A program made the position numbers and the translations under genes. The notes beneath the pieces are model-generated. The model ran no database searches and was not told the DNA's origin. It saw only the letters and a list, made by a program, of their open reading frames with translations. Shown piece after piece: positions 24,562 to 34,300 of a stretch of 64,000 bases of DNA. Numbering within the stretch: position 1 is the first letter of the stretch; every line of letters begins with the position of its first letter. Location: positions 1 to 64,000 of the forward strand of contig UQUN01000002.1 in assembly GCA_900544175.1 (NCBI GenBank), given 5' to 3'. The DNA comes from an uncultured Alistipes sp. (GTDB lineage Bacteria; Bacteroidota; Bacteroidia; Bacteroidales; UBA932).

Positions 24562-25902
24562 ATGAAGAAGACTAAAGCCATACTGACTGCCATACTCACA
24601 ATGTGTACTCATGCCTACTCCCAGGACATGGGATCATGGTCTCTGGAGCAATGTATCGAGTATGCACTGGCGAACAACCTGACCGTAAAACAGCAAAGCA
24701 TCGAAGTGGCACGCAACGAGAACATGCTGTTGCAGAGCAGGCTCAATTTCATTCCAGGCGTGGAAGCCTCCCTGGGGCACAATCTCAGCTGGGGACGTTC
24801 CGTAGACCTGCAGAATCTGGAAATTGTCCGCAACAAGTTGTCACAGAGCACAAGTGCATCCGTAAACGCATCGATATACCTTTTAGACGGACTGTCCAAG
24901 CTCTACACATTGAAAAGCAACCGGAAATCTTTGGAAATATCCATTCAGGAGGTTGAACGCCTGAAAGATGAGATATCCATATCCATCGTCAGGGCCTACC
25001 TGGAAATACTTCTGTCCCGGGAAATACTTTCCGCCTGCGAAGAAAGTCTCAGATCCGTGTCTGAACAGAGAGACAGGACAATGCTGCTTGTAGAGGCCGG
25101 CAGCCAGCCCTACACCTCACTTTTGGACATAGAATCACAGCTCGCTTCCGAAAGGCTGCAGCTTGTAACGGCCCAGAATCAGGTAAGAACCAACACTTTG
25201 GTTCTGCAGCAGCTGCTGGATCTTCCGTACGACAGAGAATTCCAGGTAAGAATCCCCGACACCGATCCCGTCCCTGAGACATATATCCAGGAAAGCACTG
25301 ATGACATATATGAGACGGCACAGTCCCTTCCTGTCATCCGGAGTGCCATGCTGTCCCTTGAAAAAGGCGAGCTCGACCTGAAAACAGCAAAGGGACAGCT
25401 TTACCCGAAAATTTCAATAGCGGCAAGCTACGGCACGTTCTACAGTTCATCCACCTACGCTCCGGACGGAAGCGTATATCCGTTTTTCGAACAGTTCAGG
25501 GACAATATCAACCCATCGGTGAGCATAGGGTTGTCCATTCCCATTTTCAACAACTGGAACGGCAGGACGAACGTAAAAAATGCCGTACTGGCCAAGGAGA
25601 ACATGGAACTGGAACTGAAAATACGACAGCAGGATCTCTACAAGGACATTCAGACCGCTGTGACAGAAGCCGAGACATACCTCAGGAAAGTAGAGGCATC
25701 TGCCGCCAACCTGAAATCCATGGAAGAATCTTTCAGATACGTGGAGGAGAAATTCAACACCGGAGTGCTGAACGGCACGGACTACACCGTCGCCAGGACG
25801 AATCTTCTAAAAGCCAGGTCTGAACTGATCCAGGCCAGGTACCAATTCCTGTTCCAACTGAAAATAATCGATTTCTATAAAGGCAGACCATTGACACTGT
25901 AA
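24562..25902 (+). CDS. TolC-like outer membrane efflux protein
   Basis: A 446-residue outer membrane factor. The ATG at 24562 gives a signal peptide (MKKTKAILTAILTMCTHAYS); the GTG at 24538 lies in the promoter box. The mature start WSLEQCIEYALANNLTVKQQ is the standard TolC/OEP opening. There are two long helical repeats; the second begins near LEKGELDLKTAKGQLYPKI, with PSVSIGLSIPIFNNWNGRTN as the second strand and KVEASAANLKSMEESFRYVE in the final helices. Its place between the peptide precursors and the HlyD-like adaptor makes it the likely outer-membrane channel for the exporter at 21945. Confidence 0.92.
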   Translation: MKKTKAILTAILTMCTHAYSQDMGSWSLEQCIEYALANNLTVKQQSIEVARNENMLLQSRLNFIPGVEASLGHNLSWGRSVDLQNLEIVRNKLSQSTSASVNASIYLLDGLSKLYTLKSNRKSLEISIQEVERLKDEISISIVRAYLEILLSREILSACEESLRSVSEQRDRTMLLVEAGSQPYTSLLDIESQLASERLQLVTAQNQVRTNTLVLQQLLDLPYDREFQVRIPDTDPVPETYIQESTDDIYETAQSLPVIRSAMLSLEKGELDLKTAKGQLYPKISIAASYGTFYSSSTYAPDGSVYPFFEQFRDNINPSVSIGLSIPIFNNWNGRTNVKNAVLAKENMELELKIRQQDLYKDIQTAVTEAETYLRKVEASAANLKSMEESFRYVEEKFNTGVLNGTDYTVARTNLLKARSELIQARYQFLFQLKIIDFYKGRPLTL

Positions 25903-25913
25903 ACTGGAGACTG

Positions 25914-27140
25914 ATGAAAAAGAAGAAAAAAGGACTTGTACGTCTATTGGTCATAACTGCGGCCCTGACACTCACCGCCATCATATACGGAGTGACGCAC
26001 AAAGACAGGGGCGAACCGGTAACTGTATGCAGACCGGAAACCGGATCCATCACGGAGCGCATACCCGCAAACGGGAAGATCCATCCTGTAACAGAGGTGA
26101 AGATCAGCCCTGACGTATCCGGTGAGATAATAGAGCTCAATGTGGACGAAGGCCAGCATGTCAAAAAAGGAGACTTGATAATAAAGATCAGGCAAGATGT
26201 CTATATTTCCATGATGGACAGAGCGGCCGCGTCACTCAACTCCATAAAAGCACAATACCGGCAACAAAAAGCAAGTTTCAGCCAGGCAGAACAGAATTAC
26301 CTAAGGAACAAGAAACTGTACGGACAGAAAGCAATCTCTCTGCAGGAATTCGAAGCCAGCACTGCCGAGTATGAGATGGCAAAAGGGAATCTTGACGCAG
26401 CAGAGTTCAACATACTGAGTGCCGAAGCATCGCTGGACGAGGCAAGGGAGAATCTCGTAAAGACAGTCATATACTCTCCAATAGACGGCATCATATCCAG
26501 TCTCAGCGTAGAAAAAGGGGAGAGAGTGGTCGGCACATCGCAGATGGCCGGCACCGAAATGCTAAGAATCGCCGACTTCGACATGATGGAGGTACTTGTG
26601 GACGTCAACGAGAATGACATCATCCGTATCTCGACGGGTGATACGGCAGACATAGATGTAGACGCCTACCCCGGCAGAACATTCAAAGGCGTCGTGACAC
26701 AGATTGCCAACTCGGCGAAAAACATAACAGGAGCAGCCGCACAGATATCGGACGTAACCAATTTCGAAGTCAGGGTGCGCATTCTGCCTGAGTCCTACAC
26801 TGACCTGCTGGCTTCCGATCCGATACCGTTCAGACCGGGAATGTCCGCCTCCGTGGAAATTGTCACCGACAGAAGGGACAACATACTTAAAGTGCCTCTG
26901 CAAGCTGTCACATCCGAAGAGAGCGTATTCCTGTACGACAGAGTCTCGGCCACCGTAAAGGCAGTGAAGGTACGCACAGGAATCCAGGATATCAGCCATA
27001 TCGAAATTGTCGAGGGACCCGGACTTTCCGACTCGGCATGGATTGTGTCGGGACCATACAGCACAATAAACCAAATCCTTGAAGACGGCATGAATGTTGA
27101 CGCCACATTCGAAGATGAAAAATCCAATGACCATGAATAA
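25914..27140 (+). CDS. HlyD/MFP-family periplasmic adaptor
   Basis: A 408-residue membrane fusion protein with a basic N-terminus and one membrane helix (about 9-27). Lipoyl-like halves flank a coiled coil: EVKISPDVSGEIIELNVDEG before it, and the helical hairpin about residues 95-190 (SLNSIKAQYRQQKASFSQAE). VIYSPIDGIISSLSVEKGER marks the second half. The beta-barrel has DFDMMEVLVDVNENDIIRI, and the C-terminus a membrane-proximal domain. It links the inner-membrane PCAT to the TolC-like protein. The spacing to tolC is 11 bases. The last eight bases overlap tsaB. MacA-type efflux adaptors look similar, but the neighbours favour peptide export. Confidence 0.92.
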   Translation: MKKKKKGLVRLLVITAALTLTAIIYGVTHKDRGEPVTVCRPETGSITERIPANGKIHPVTEVKISPDVSGEIIELNVDEGQHVKKGDLIIKIRQDVYISMMDRAAASLNSIKAQYRQQKASFSQAEQNYLRNKKLYGQKAISLQEFEASTAEYEMAKGNLDAAEFNILSAEASLDEARENLVKTVIYSPIDGIISSLSVEKGERVVGTSQMAGTEMLRIADFDMMEVLVDVNENDIIRISTGDTADIDVDAYPGRTFKGVVTQIANSAKNITGAAAQISDVTNFEVRVRILPESYTDLLASDPIPFRPGMSASVEIVTDRRDNILKVPLQAVTSEESVFLYDRVSATVKAVKVRTGIQDISHIEIVEGPGLSDSAWIVSGPYSTINQILEDGMNVDATFEDEKSNDHE

Positions 27141-27861
27141 CATTCTATTGATAGAAACAGCGACAGACATATGCTCCGCTGCAGTCTCACACGAAGGAAT
27201 CATCATCTCGTCAGAACGCATCGATGAGCCAAGACAACAGGCATCAAGACTTACGCCACTGATACTTAGCGTTGTCAACAATGCAGGAATGAGCATGGAT
27301 GACATAGATGCAGTAGCGGTAAGTTCCGGTCCCGGATCATACACAGGACTTAGAACAGGGGTGTCCACAGCTAAGGGCATCTGTTTCGGAGCCGGCATTC
27401 CGCTCATCGGCATCGATACTCTTACCGTCACAGCCATGGGCGTCCTGAATGCCGTAGACTGTCCGGACACACTCATCATCCCGATGATAGATGCAAGACG
27501 TATGGAAGTCTATACTGCACTCTTCGATGCGTCCGGCAAAAGGCTCTCGGAAATCCGTGCGGTGATTCTGGAACCTGAGACATTCTCGGATGTAATGGGG
27601 GCATACAGAAGGATAATCATCACCGGTGACGGAGCCGCCAAATACGAGAACATACTCGCCGGACAGTACCGGGACAGATGCGTGTTCCTGCCCGGACATC
27701 CATGTGCAGAGCATATGGCCGTTCCCGCATGGGAGGCCATGAAAGAAAAAAGATTCGAAGACACAGCGTACTTCGAACCTTTCTATCTTAAGGAATTCCA
27801 GGCATCCAGCCCCTCACGCAGGCTTGAGGCCATACTGCATCCGGAATCAAAGAAGCCTTGA
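27133..27861 (+). CDS. tsaB: tRNA N6-threonylcarbamoyladenosine synthesis protein TsaB
   Basis: A 242-residue ASKHA-fold protein, the scaffold partner of TsaD in t6A37 formation on ANN-decoding tRNAs. The ATG at 27133 (MNNILLIETATDICSAAV) is the family start; it overlaps the end of the adaptor gene by eight bases. SSGPGSYTGLRTGVSTAKGI is the signature segment, with IPMIDARRMEVYTALFD further on. The gene converges with the TlpA-like gene, and the two coding ends overlap by 15 bases. Its coupling to the peptide-export operon is probably accidental, but it could expose tsaB to that operon's control. Confidence 0.93.
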   Translation: MNNILLIETATDICSAAVSHEGIIISSERIDEPRQQASRLTPLILSVVNNAGMSMDDIDAVAVSSGPGSYTGLRTGVSTAKGICFGAGIPLIGIDTLTVTAMGVLNAVDCPDTLIIPMIDARRMEVYTALFDASGKRLSEIRAVILEPETFSDVMGAYRRIIITGDGAAKYENILAGQYRDRCVFLPGHPCAEHMAVPAWEAMKEKRFEDTAYFEPFYLKEFQASSPSRRLEAILHPESKKP

Positions 27862-29001
27862 AACCTCCGATTCCAGCATATCAGTATTGAACAGATCCTT
27901 GGCCGTTATCTCCCCGTCACGGGAAATAATGAACATGGCAGGAGACCCGGTAATGTTATACATACTCAGTACGGAGGCCAGAGCCGACGGATCGCAGACA
28001 CTGATCCAAGGCAGCTGCTGCTCCCTTACCTGTAGTGCCCAGGCAGTCTTGTCACTGCTGACAGAGACCTGGTATATTTCAAAACCGGCCTCGTGATATT
28101 TGCTGTAGACATCTTTCAGACCGACATTGAATATCCTCTGCTCCACATTGGACGGATCCCAGAATACGAGAGCTACCACCTTTCCCTTCAGGGAAGAGAG
28201 TGCCCGCTGCACACCATCGATATCGCCCATTACGATCTCGGGGAAGTCGACAGCCTCGGCCGATGAAAGCATACTGCTCATTTCCAACGCATTACGCCTA
28301 TACCTTATTTCATCGGCGAGGGCTGCCAGATAAGGCGACATAGGATATTCGGCGTAAAGCGTATCATATACACTTTCCATGATAATGACATCCGTCGCCT
28401 CGGAGAACAGACGAAGACCGTTAGGAGTCTCCTGATACAGCACCGGCACGGCCGTCATCGACCCCTTATGGGACAGGATATAGCGTATGGCTTCCTGCTT
28501 GCGCTGCACGAACATCTTTCCGAGCTCCCTTCTCAGACGCACATGCTCCGTATCATCCGCATCTCCGGGCATGGATGCCAATACGGTATAAAGAGAGTCG
28601 AAACGGGTGTTGAAGGCATTTAAAGAACTGTCCACTTCCTGCATCAGCTCCGATTCAGGAGAGCCGAGAATACTTACCTCGCCAGGCACTGGCCATGACG
28701 CATTAACACGCACATTGTCGCCTGCCTTCAGCAGAAGGGATATACTGCCCTTTCCGTAGGACACATAGAAAAATTCCGGAGACTCCGGAACCACATCCGT
28801 CCTGTATTCCGGCACCTCACCGTTCCTGGTGTAGAGGGTATCCAGCACACGCATCTCATTCACAGCCAGTCTCGACACCACGACCTCGCTGCTGTCGGGA
28901 GCACCGTCGAGCGTGATGTTCACCGAAACCCTGCTGTCTTCCTTACAGGAGCCCAACAGCAGAAAAACCGGCAGCATGACAGCTATCGTCCTTTTGCCCA
29001 T
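27847..29001 (-). CDS. TlpA/thioredoxin-fold lipoprotein without CxxC
   Basis: A 384-residue periplasmic lipoprotein (lipobox LLGSC, Cys19). The N-terminal half has a DUF4369-like beta region (about 25-120: VSVNITLDGAPDSSEVVVSR). The C-terminal part is a TlpA/AhpC-like thioredoxin domain: LSSLKGKVVALVFWDPSNVE (about 268-287), then KYHEAGFEIYQVSVSSD, WISVCDP and the cis-proline region TGSPAMFIISRDG. The active-site CxxC is replaced by DPSN (282-285), so it cannot exchange disulfides in the normal way. It may bind a ligand or act as a chaperone. It follows the HIT gene at three bases, so it is co-transcribed with greA and the HIT gene. Confidence 0.85.
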   Translation of the reverse strand: MGKRTIAVMLPVFLLLGSCKEDSRVSVNITLDGAPDSSEVVVSRLAVNEMRVLDTLYTRNGEVPEYRTDVVPESPEFFYVSYGKGSISLLLKAGDNVRVNASWPVPGEVSILGSPESELMQEVDSSLNAFNTRFDSLYTVLASMPGDADDTEHVRLRRELGKMFVQRKQEAIRYILSHKGSMTAVPVLYQETPNGLRLFSEATDVIIMESVYDTLYAEYPMSPYLAALADEIRYRRNALEMSSMLSSAEAVDFPEIVMGDIDGVQRALSSLKGKVVALVFWDPSNVEQRIFNVGLKDVYSKYHEAGFEIYQVSVSSDKTAWALQVREQQLPWISVCDPSALASVLSMYNITGSPAMFIISRDGEITAKDLFNTDMLESEVSRLL

Positions 29002-29004
29002 ATA

Positions 29005-29406
29005 CTAAAGTTTGGAGAACTCTGCAGCTATGGCCCCGGCTATCTCCTTGAAACGTTCAGGAGAAAGCGAAGGCCGGACCTTCTTGAAATCCATATCCCC
29101 CTCGGAATTGAGAGGGATAAGGTGAATATGTGCATGCGGCACTTCCATTCCGAGGACTGCCACTCCCACCCTTTTGCATGGTACAGCGGCACCTACGGCC
29201 ACGGCCACCTTGCGGGCGAACAGCTGGAGCCGCACATATTCCTCCTCGTCAAGATCGAAGATATAATCCACCTCTTTCTTGGGTACGACCAAGGTATGAC
29301 CTTCCACAACAGGGTTGATGTCAAGGAATGCATAGCAGCTTTCATCCTCGGCCACCTTGTACGACGGTATCTCCCCGTTTATAATCCTGGTAAAAACAGA
29401 TGCCAT
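29005..29406 (-). CDS. HIT-family nucleotide-binding hydrolase
   Basis: A 133-residue histidine-triad protein. FTRIINGEIPSYKVAEDESC and DINPVVEGHTLVVPKKEVDY are the usual N-terminal signatures, and the triad is HAHIHL in VPHAHIHLIPLN. HIT proteins cleave nucleoside phosphoramidates or dinucleoside polyphosphates; the substrate here is not known. The gene lies 11 bases after greA, an arrangement I remember as recurrent in Bacteroidota. Confidence 0.93.
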   Translation of the reverse strand: MASVFTRIINGEIPSYKVAEDESCYAFLDINPVVEGHTLVVPKKEVDYIFDLDEEEYVRLQLFARKVAVAVGAAVPCKRVGVAVLGMEVPHAHIHLIPLNSEGDMDFKKVRPSLSPERFKEIAGAIAAEFSKL

Positions 29407-29417
29407 GTCTCTGACGC

Positions 29418-29888
29418 TTAAATGGAAATATCCAGTATCTCAAACTTCAGTACTCCGGAAGGTACCACAACCTCCACAACATCTCCCTTACGCTTGCCCA
29501 TCAGCGCCTTGCCTATAGGAGTGCCGGCTGCCAACTTGCCTTCGCGGAAATTGGCCTCGCTCTCACCTACAAGCGTGTACTGGACGGTAGTGTTGTTCAG
29601 AAGATTCTTCAATGTAACCTTGTTCAGCATCTGCACCCTGTCGGTACTGATCCTTGACTCGTCAATGACCCTCGCGTTTGCAACAAGGTTCTCGAGTTTG
29701 GATATCTTGAGTTCAAGCAGCCCCTGGGCTTCCTTTGCCGCATCGTATTCTGCATTTTCAGAAAGATCGCCTTTGTCTCTCGCCTCTGCTATCTGCCTTG
29801 AGATAACAGGTCTCTGGCTGACTGCCTCTGCCAGTTCGGCTTTGAGTTTTTCCAGACCCTCGGCCGTTACATAATGAATGTCGGACAT
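29418..29888 (-). CDS. greA: transcription elongation factor GreA
   Basis: A 156-residue GreA that rescues backtracked RNA polymerase by inducing RNA cleavage. The ATG at 29888 is used; the TTG at 29894 is less likely. MSDIHYVTAEGLEKLKAELA starts the coiled coil, AEARDKGDLSENAEYDAAKE carries the acidic tip (Asp and Glu that hold the catalytic magnesium), and the C-terminal globular domain has GTPIGKALMGKRKGDVVEV. A terminator-like hairpin lies in its leader, between the promoter box at 29965-29972 and the start. Confidence 0.95.
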   Translation of the reverse strand: MSDIHYVTAEGLEKLKAELAEAVSQRPVISRQIAEARDKGDLSENAEYDAAKEAQGLLELKISKLENLVANARVIDESRISTDRVQMLNKVTLKNLLNNTTVQYTLVGESEANFREGKLAAGTPIGKALMGKRKGDVVEVVVPSGVLKFEILDISI

Positions 29889-29920
29889 AATCAAATCATT
29901 TATGCTTAATAAATAAAATC

Positions 29921-29958
29921 AAAAAAAGAATCCCGCGCGCATCCGTGCAGGACTCTTT
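29921..29958 (-). terminator. terminator-like hairpin in the greA leader
   Basis: On the minus strand, 29950-29958 pairs with 29925-29933 (one mismatch), plus an inner four-pair stem (29945-29948 with 29935-29938). A T-rich tract follows (complement of 29912-29927). It lies after the -7 box at 29965-29972 and before the greA ATG. It could end readthrough from the upstream genes and also attenuate greA itself. Confidence 0.6.
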
Positions 29959-29964
29959 CTTTTG

Positions 29965-29972
29965 CAAAGATA
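29965..29972 (-). promoter_or_regulatory. -7 promoter box of greA (TATCTTTG)
   Basis: A full TAnnTTTG match on the minus strand, with a GTTG (29993-29996) at a spacing of 20 bases as a weak -33 element. Transcription would start near 29958, at the foot of the hairpin. Confidence 0.5.
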
Positions 29973-30072
29973 GATATTTTTTCAAAAGCAAGCAACCTTT
30001 TTTCAATTTCAGACAGTTTCCTGCATTTTTTGTTTACTCTCGACGGCCTTCACCGTCACGGTATACCGGAAG

Positions 30073-30432
30073 TCAGAATTTCGGTTTCATAATCTCCGAA
30101 TAAACAATCATGTCACGTCCGTTGAAACGACGTTTCCTGCGGACAGGAGCATTGACCCCGCAAGCGGTCTCGACCTCATTCCTCACAGACACAGTATCCA
30201 TTGTCTGACGCACGGGCTGCTGCACAACAGCCGGTCCATCCTGCAAGACAATTTCCTCTGACACGGGAACCTGCTCTTCCGAGGATACCGGAACGTATAC
30301 CGGTCCGGTATCTGGCTGCTGGACCTCCGTCCTGGACCTCTTCCCGTCCTTTTTCTTCCTGTTCTTTTTATCAAACAGGGCAGGGCCAATAATAACCAGA
30401 ATTCCCAGAATAATACCTAACCAGTCTTCCAT
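30073..30432 (-). CDS. small single-pass membrane protein of unknown function
   Basis: A 119-residue protein with an N-terminal membrane helix (WLGIILGILVIIGPALF, about 4-20), a strongly basic stretch (DKKNRKKKDGKRSR) and a low-complexity, proline- and glutamine-rich cytoplasmic tail that ends in RRKRRFNGRDMIVYSEIMKP. The conserved-looking C-terminus suggests a short docking segment. I do not recognise the family. It begins 12 bases after ribF and is likely co-transcribed with it. Confidence 0.7.
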   Translation of the reverse strand: MEDWLGIILGILVIIGPALFDKKNRKKKDGKRSRTEVQQPDTGPVYVPVSSEEQVPVSEEIVLQDGPAVVQQPVRQTMDTVSVRNEVETACGVNAPVRRKRRFNGRDMIVYSEIMKPKF

Positions 30433-30444
30433 TGCGAGTCAATC

Positions 30445-31347
30445 TTACATATTTCGGGACAAATATAGCATTTTCTCCGCTGTTTTCCTGTCTTTTTCCA
30501 ACTGAAGCCGCAACTCTTCCATAGAAGAGAAACGGCACTCGTTCCTCATACGTCCTACAAACTCTATCCGTATGTCCAGACCGTATATATTCTCATTGAA
30601 ATCAAAAATATTGGTCTCAATCGTACGGGCACTGCTATCCGATACAGTGGGACGGGTACCAATATTGCAGATACCTCCGTGACGCTGTCCCAGCACATCC
30701 ACATTCACGGCATAGACCCCGTCGGCAGGCACCATCTTCAACGGCTCGTACAACTGCATGTTGGCCGTAGGGAATCCCATCGTCCGTCCCAGCATATTGC
30801 CCGAAACCACGACTCCCAACAGAGAATATCTGTAACCGAGCATATCTGCAGCCGTCGTCACATCACCGGCTGAAAGAAGTCTGCGGATCTGGGTGGAACT
30901 GATTTTCATATCGTCACAATGAACCTCCTCCACAATACAGGTTTCCAGTCCTACGGAAGCGGCAAGGGCGGCAAGCTCTTCTCTGGACGCTGTAGATGAA
31001 TATCCAAGCCTGTGGTCGTAGCCAATGACAAGAGTATCCACGTGGAAACGGTCCACGAGATACTCTTTCATAAAATCCGTCGTGCCGAGCCGACTGAAAT
31101 CCTTGGTAAATGGAATGACATGAACATGGTCTATGCCGAAGTCATGTATCAGCCGCTTCTTCTCTTCCAACGTATTCAACAGCCTGAAAGACGATGCGTC
31201 CTGCTGCAGCACGTTGCGGGGATGAGGCCAGAACGTTATGACCGCACTTTCCTCGCCCTTCTGCCTGGCCGCATCCTTAAGAGTCTGAAGTACAGCTCGG
31301 TGTCCAGTATGCACACCATCAAAGAATCCTGTGGCGGCTACAACCAT
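30445..31347 (-). CDS. ribF: bifunctional riboflavin kinase / FAD synthetase
   Basis: A 300-residue enzyme that makes FMN from riboflavin and then FAD. The N-terminal nucleotidyltransferase domain has GFFDGVHTGHRAVL (about 7-20) and VIGYDHRLGYSS, with SSTQIRRLL at the end of the domain. The C-terminal kinase domain has GRTMGFPTANMQL and GICNIGTRPTV, with a final helix. The usual first strand is slightly short at the N-terminus, since the ATG is placed inside the end of the fused glycogen gene (overlap 10 bases), which indicates translational coupling. Confidence 0.93.
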   Translation of the reverse strand: MVVAATGFFDGVHTGHRAVLQTLKDAARQKGEESAVITFWPHPRNVLQQDASSFRLLNTLEEKKRLIHDFGIDHVHVIPFTKDFSRLGTTDFMKEYLVDRFHVDTLVIGYDHRLGYSSTASREELAALAASVGLETCIVEEVHCDDMKISSTQIRRLLSAGDVTTAADMLGYRYSLLGVVVSGNMLGRTMGFPTANMQLYEPLKMVPADGVYAVNVDVLGQRHGGICNIGTRPTVSDSSARTIETNIFDFNENIYGLDIRIEFVGRMRNECRFSSMEELRLQLEKDRKTAEKMLYLSRNM

Positions 31348-34300
31348 CTCACAAGTTCTAAATCCTGACGGTGAGGCAGGAGGTCATTCTTGGCAAATAC
31401 TCTGCAGGTAAGGTAGTAGACTCCGGTGGCAGTAGGTACGAGACGGCACACATAGCGGGCCACGCCGTCCCCGCCGGACTCATAATCGAACTTGAAGCAC
31501 TTACGTACATGGTATACTCCCTTGCGGTCCTGCTCGGCCCATACCAGCTCTACTCCAATGTCTTCCGGATCGATGTCCCCGATGAAAAGCTCCAGTCTGA
31601 ACACGCGCTCCTTTCCGAGCATGGGCTGGTCATTGGAATCCGTAGGCCTTACATAGTCCTTTATCTCGATATGCTGCCAGCTGTGGCGTATGTTCTTTTT
31701 CCAGAACGCAATCTCCTTCGCCACGGCACAGTCATCCGCATTGAGCTTGAGTGTCCTGCGGTACAGAGGCATGTAATATTTGTCAAGGTAGTCGTTCAGC
31801 ATCCGGTTGGTCGTAAAGTTGGACGCAACCTGAGCTATCGTATTCTTTATATACCTGATCCAGAGAGCCGGTATGCCGTTCCTGTCTCTCTCGTCATAGA
31901 AGCCTGGAGCTATCTCGTTCTCTATGATATTGTAGATGGTCGCGGCATCAAGCTCGTCCTGGAAGTTCTGGTCCTCGTAAGTCCGTTCCATAGGAAGGGC
32001 CCAGCCGGCATCCTTCCTGTAGCCCTCTATCCACCAGCCGTCGAGCACAGAAAAATGCATGACTCCGTTCATGGCCGCTTTCTCGCCTGACGTTCCGGAA
32101 GCCTCGAGAGGACGGGTCGGGGTATTCATCCACACGTCCACTCCCTGTACAAGGGCCTTGGCCAGATTCATATCATAGTTCGGCACAAAGACTATCTTGC
32201 CTATAAACTGAGGCATCTTCGAGATGTCCACAATCCGTTTGATGAGGTCCTGGCCGGCCTTGTCCGCAGGATGGGCCTTGCCGGCAAAGACAAACTGGAC
32301 CGGATGCACAGGACTGTTGACTATGGCGTCCAGCCTGTCCAGGTCACGGAACAGAAGATATGCCCTCTTGTATGTGGCGAATCTTCTTGCAAATCCTATC
32401 GTCAATACATCGCTGCGAAGGGTATCCAGTATGGATACGATCTGATGAGGCGAGTAGTGGCTGGATATGCCGGTATTGGATATACGCTTCTTCACTACCT
32501 CTATCATCCTCGTACGCAATTCATTGCGCACATTCCACACTACTTTGTCATCCACATTGTAGATACCCTCGAAGCACTTCTTGTCATACTTGTGGGCAGC
32601 GAAATCGGCTCCGAAAACCTCGGCGTGGATCTTCTTCCACTGGGGCGCAGTCCATGTCGGATAATGCACTCCGTTGGTCACATAGCCGATGTGCAGTTCC
32701 TCCGGCAGATAGCCCGGCCACAGTCCGCCGAGTATCTCCTGGCTGACCTTCCCGTGCATCCAGCTGACTCCGTTGACCTCCTGTGAAAGGTTGCAGGCCA
32801 GATTGCTCATGGAGAATTTCTCGTTACGGTCCATGGGGTTGATCTTGCCGAGTGCCATCATTGTCTCCCAGTCTATCTTCATCCGCTGAGGATAATGGTT
32901 CATATAAGTCCTGAGAAGATCCTCGCTGAACGAGTCGTGTCCTGCAGGCACAGGAGTATGCGTCGTAAACAGCGAAGAGCATCTGACCAGCTCCAACGCC
33001 TCGTTGTAAGCCAGTCCTGCCGCCACATATTCCCTTAATCTCTCAAGTCCCGTGAATGCGGCGTGTCCTTCATTGCAGTGATATATATCACAATGTATAC
33101 CGAGAGCACGCAGAGCCCTGATGCCGCCTACGCCAAGCAGAATCTCCTGTTTAAGACGGTTCTCCCAGTCTCCTCCGTAGAGATGGTGGGTGATCTGACG
33201 GTCCTCGGGCAGGTTGTCCTCGAAATCGGTATCGAGGAGGTAAAGCTCAGTACGCCCTACGTCCACACGCCAGATCTTGGCATGTACCGTCCGCCCCGGA
33301 AATACGATGGATATCATCTTCCAGTTGCCGTTTTCATCCCTGACAGGCATCGCAGGGATCTTGAAGAAGTCCTGTGGTTCATAACCTGCCACCTGGTCTC
33401 CCTGAGAAGTAAGTCTCTGGCTGAAATACCCGTACCTGTAAAGCAGACCCACACCTGTCATCCTGACCTTCATGTCGCTCGACTCTTTCAGATAATCTCC
33501 TGCCAGTATTCCCAGACCGCCGGAATATATCTTCAGTGAAGTGTCGAGTCCATACTCCATGCTGAAATAGGCGATGGAAGGCGATGTCCTCTCCTTCTTG
33601 CCTTCCATATAGTCATTGAAAATATTATTGACGGCATCCATACGGGCAATGAAATCCCCGTCGGCCTCAAGCCTCGTGTAGTCGTCCAGCGTCAGACGGT
33701 CCAGAAGAGCAATAGGATTGCGCTCGCACTCTTTCCACAGATCCGGATTGATGCTCTTGAAAAGATCCATTGTCTCTTCGTTCCAGCACCACCAGAGATT
33801 CTTGGATATAGTATCCAGAGCCTTAAGCCTGTCGGGCATATCCCTGGTGACAAGGATGCGGCTCCATGAAGGCTTGTTGACCTCTATCCTTTGGAACATC
33901 TGCACCTGATCCTCCCTGAACTCAGGGAAAGCTCCGACTTCCTCGACAAGTCTTTCTATGGCAAGAGAATACGCCTGCTTGTAGTAGTATATATTGTGTT
34001 TCCAGAGTGCTATCTCGGACACTTCCGCTGCATTTTCCTTGTACTGTGCCATAGTATCGGCGGATACCGAGAGCATATCCAGGACAACCTTGTGTACGCT
34101 GTCTACCACCTGCTCGTAATTGGAGTCATTTCTTGGCACGATGGCTATGGACGGATGGGATGCATTGTAATGACTGCGTACCCACAGACCGAATCCGGCA
34201 AGAGTAGTGGTTACTGTAGGCACACCGAAAGCCAAGGACTCCAGCGGAGTATATCCCCACGGCTCATAATACGACGGGAACAGTGTCATGTCCATACCTA

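Noticed and set aside
26562..27479. 305-codon minus-strand open frame
   Set aside because: Antisense to the HlyD-like and tsaB genes, which have clear family motifs.
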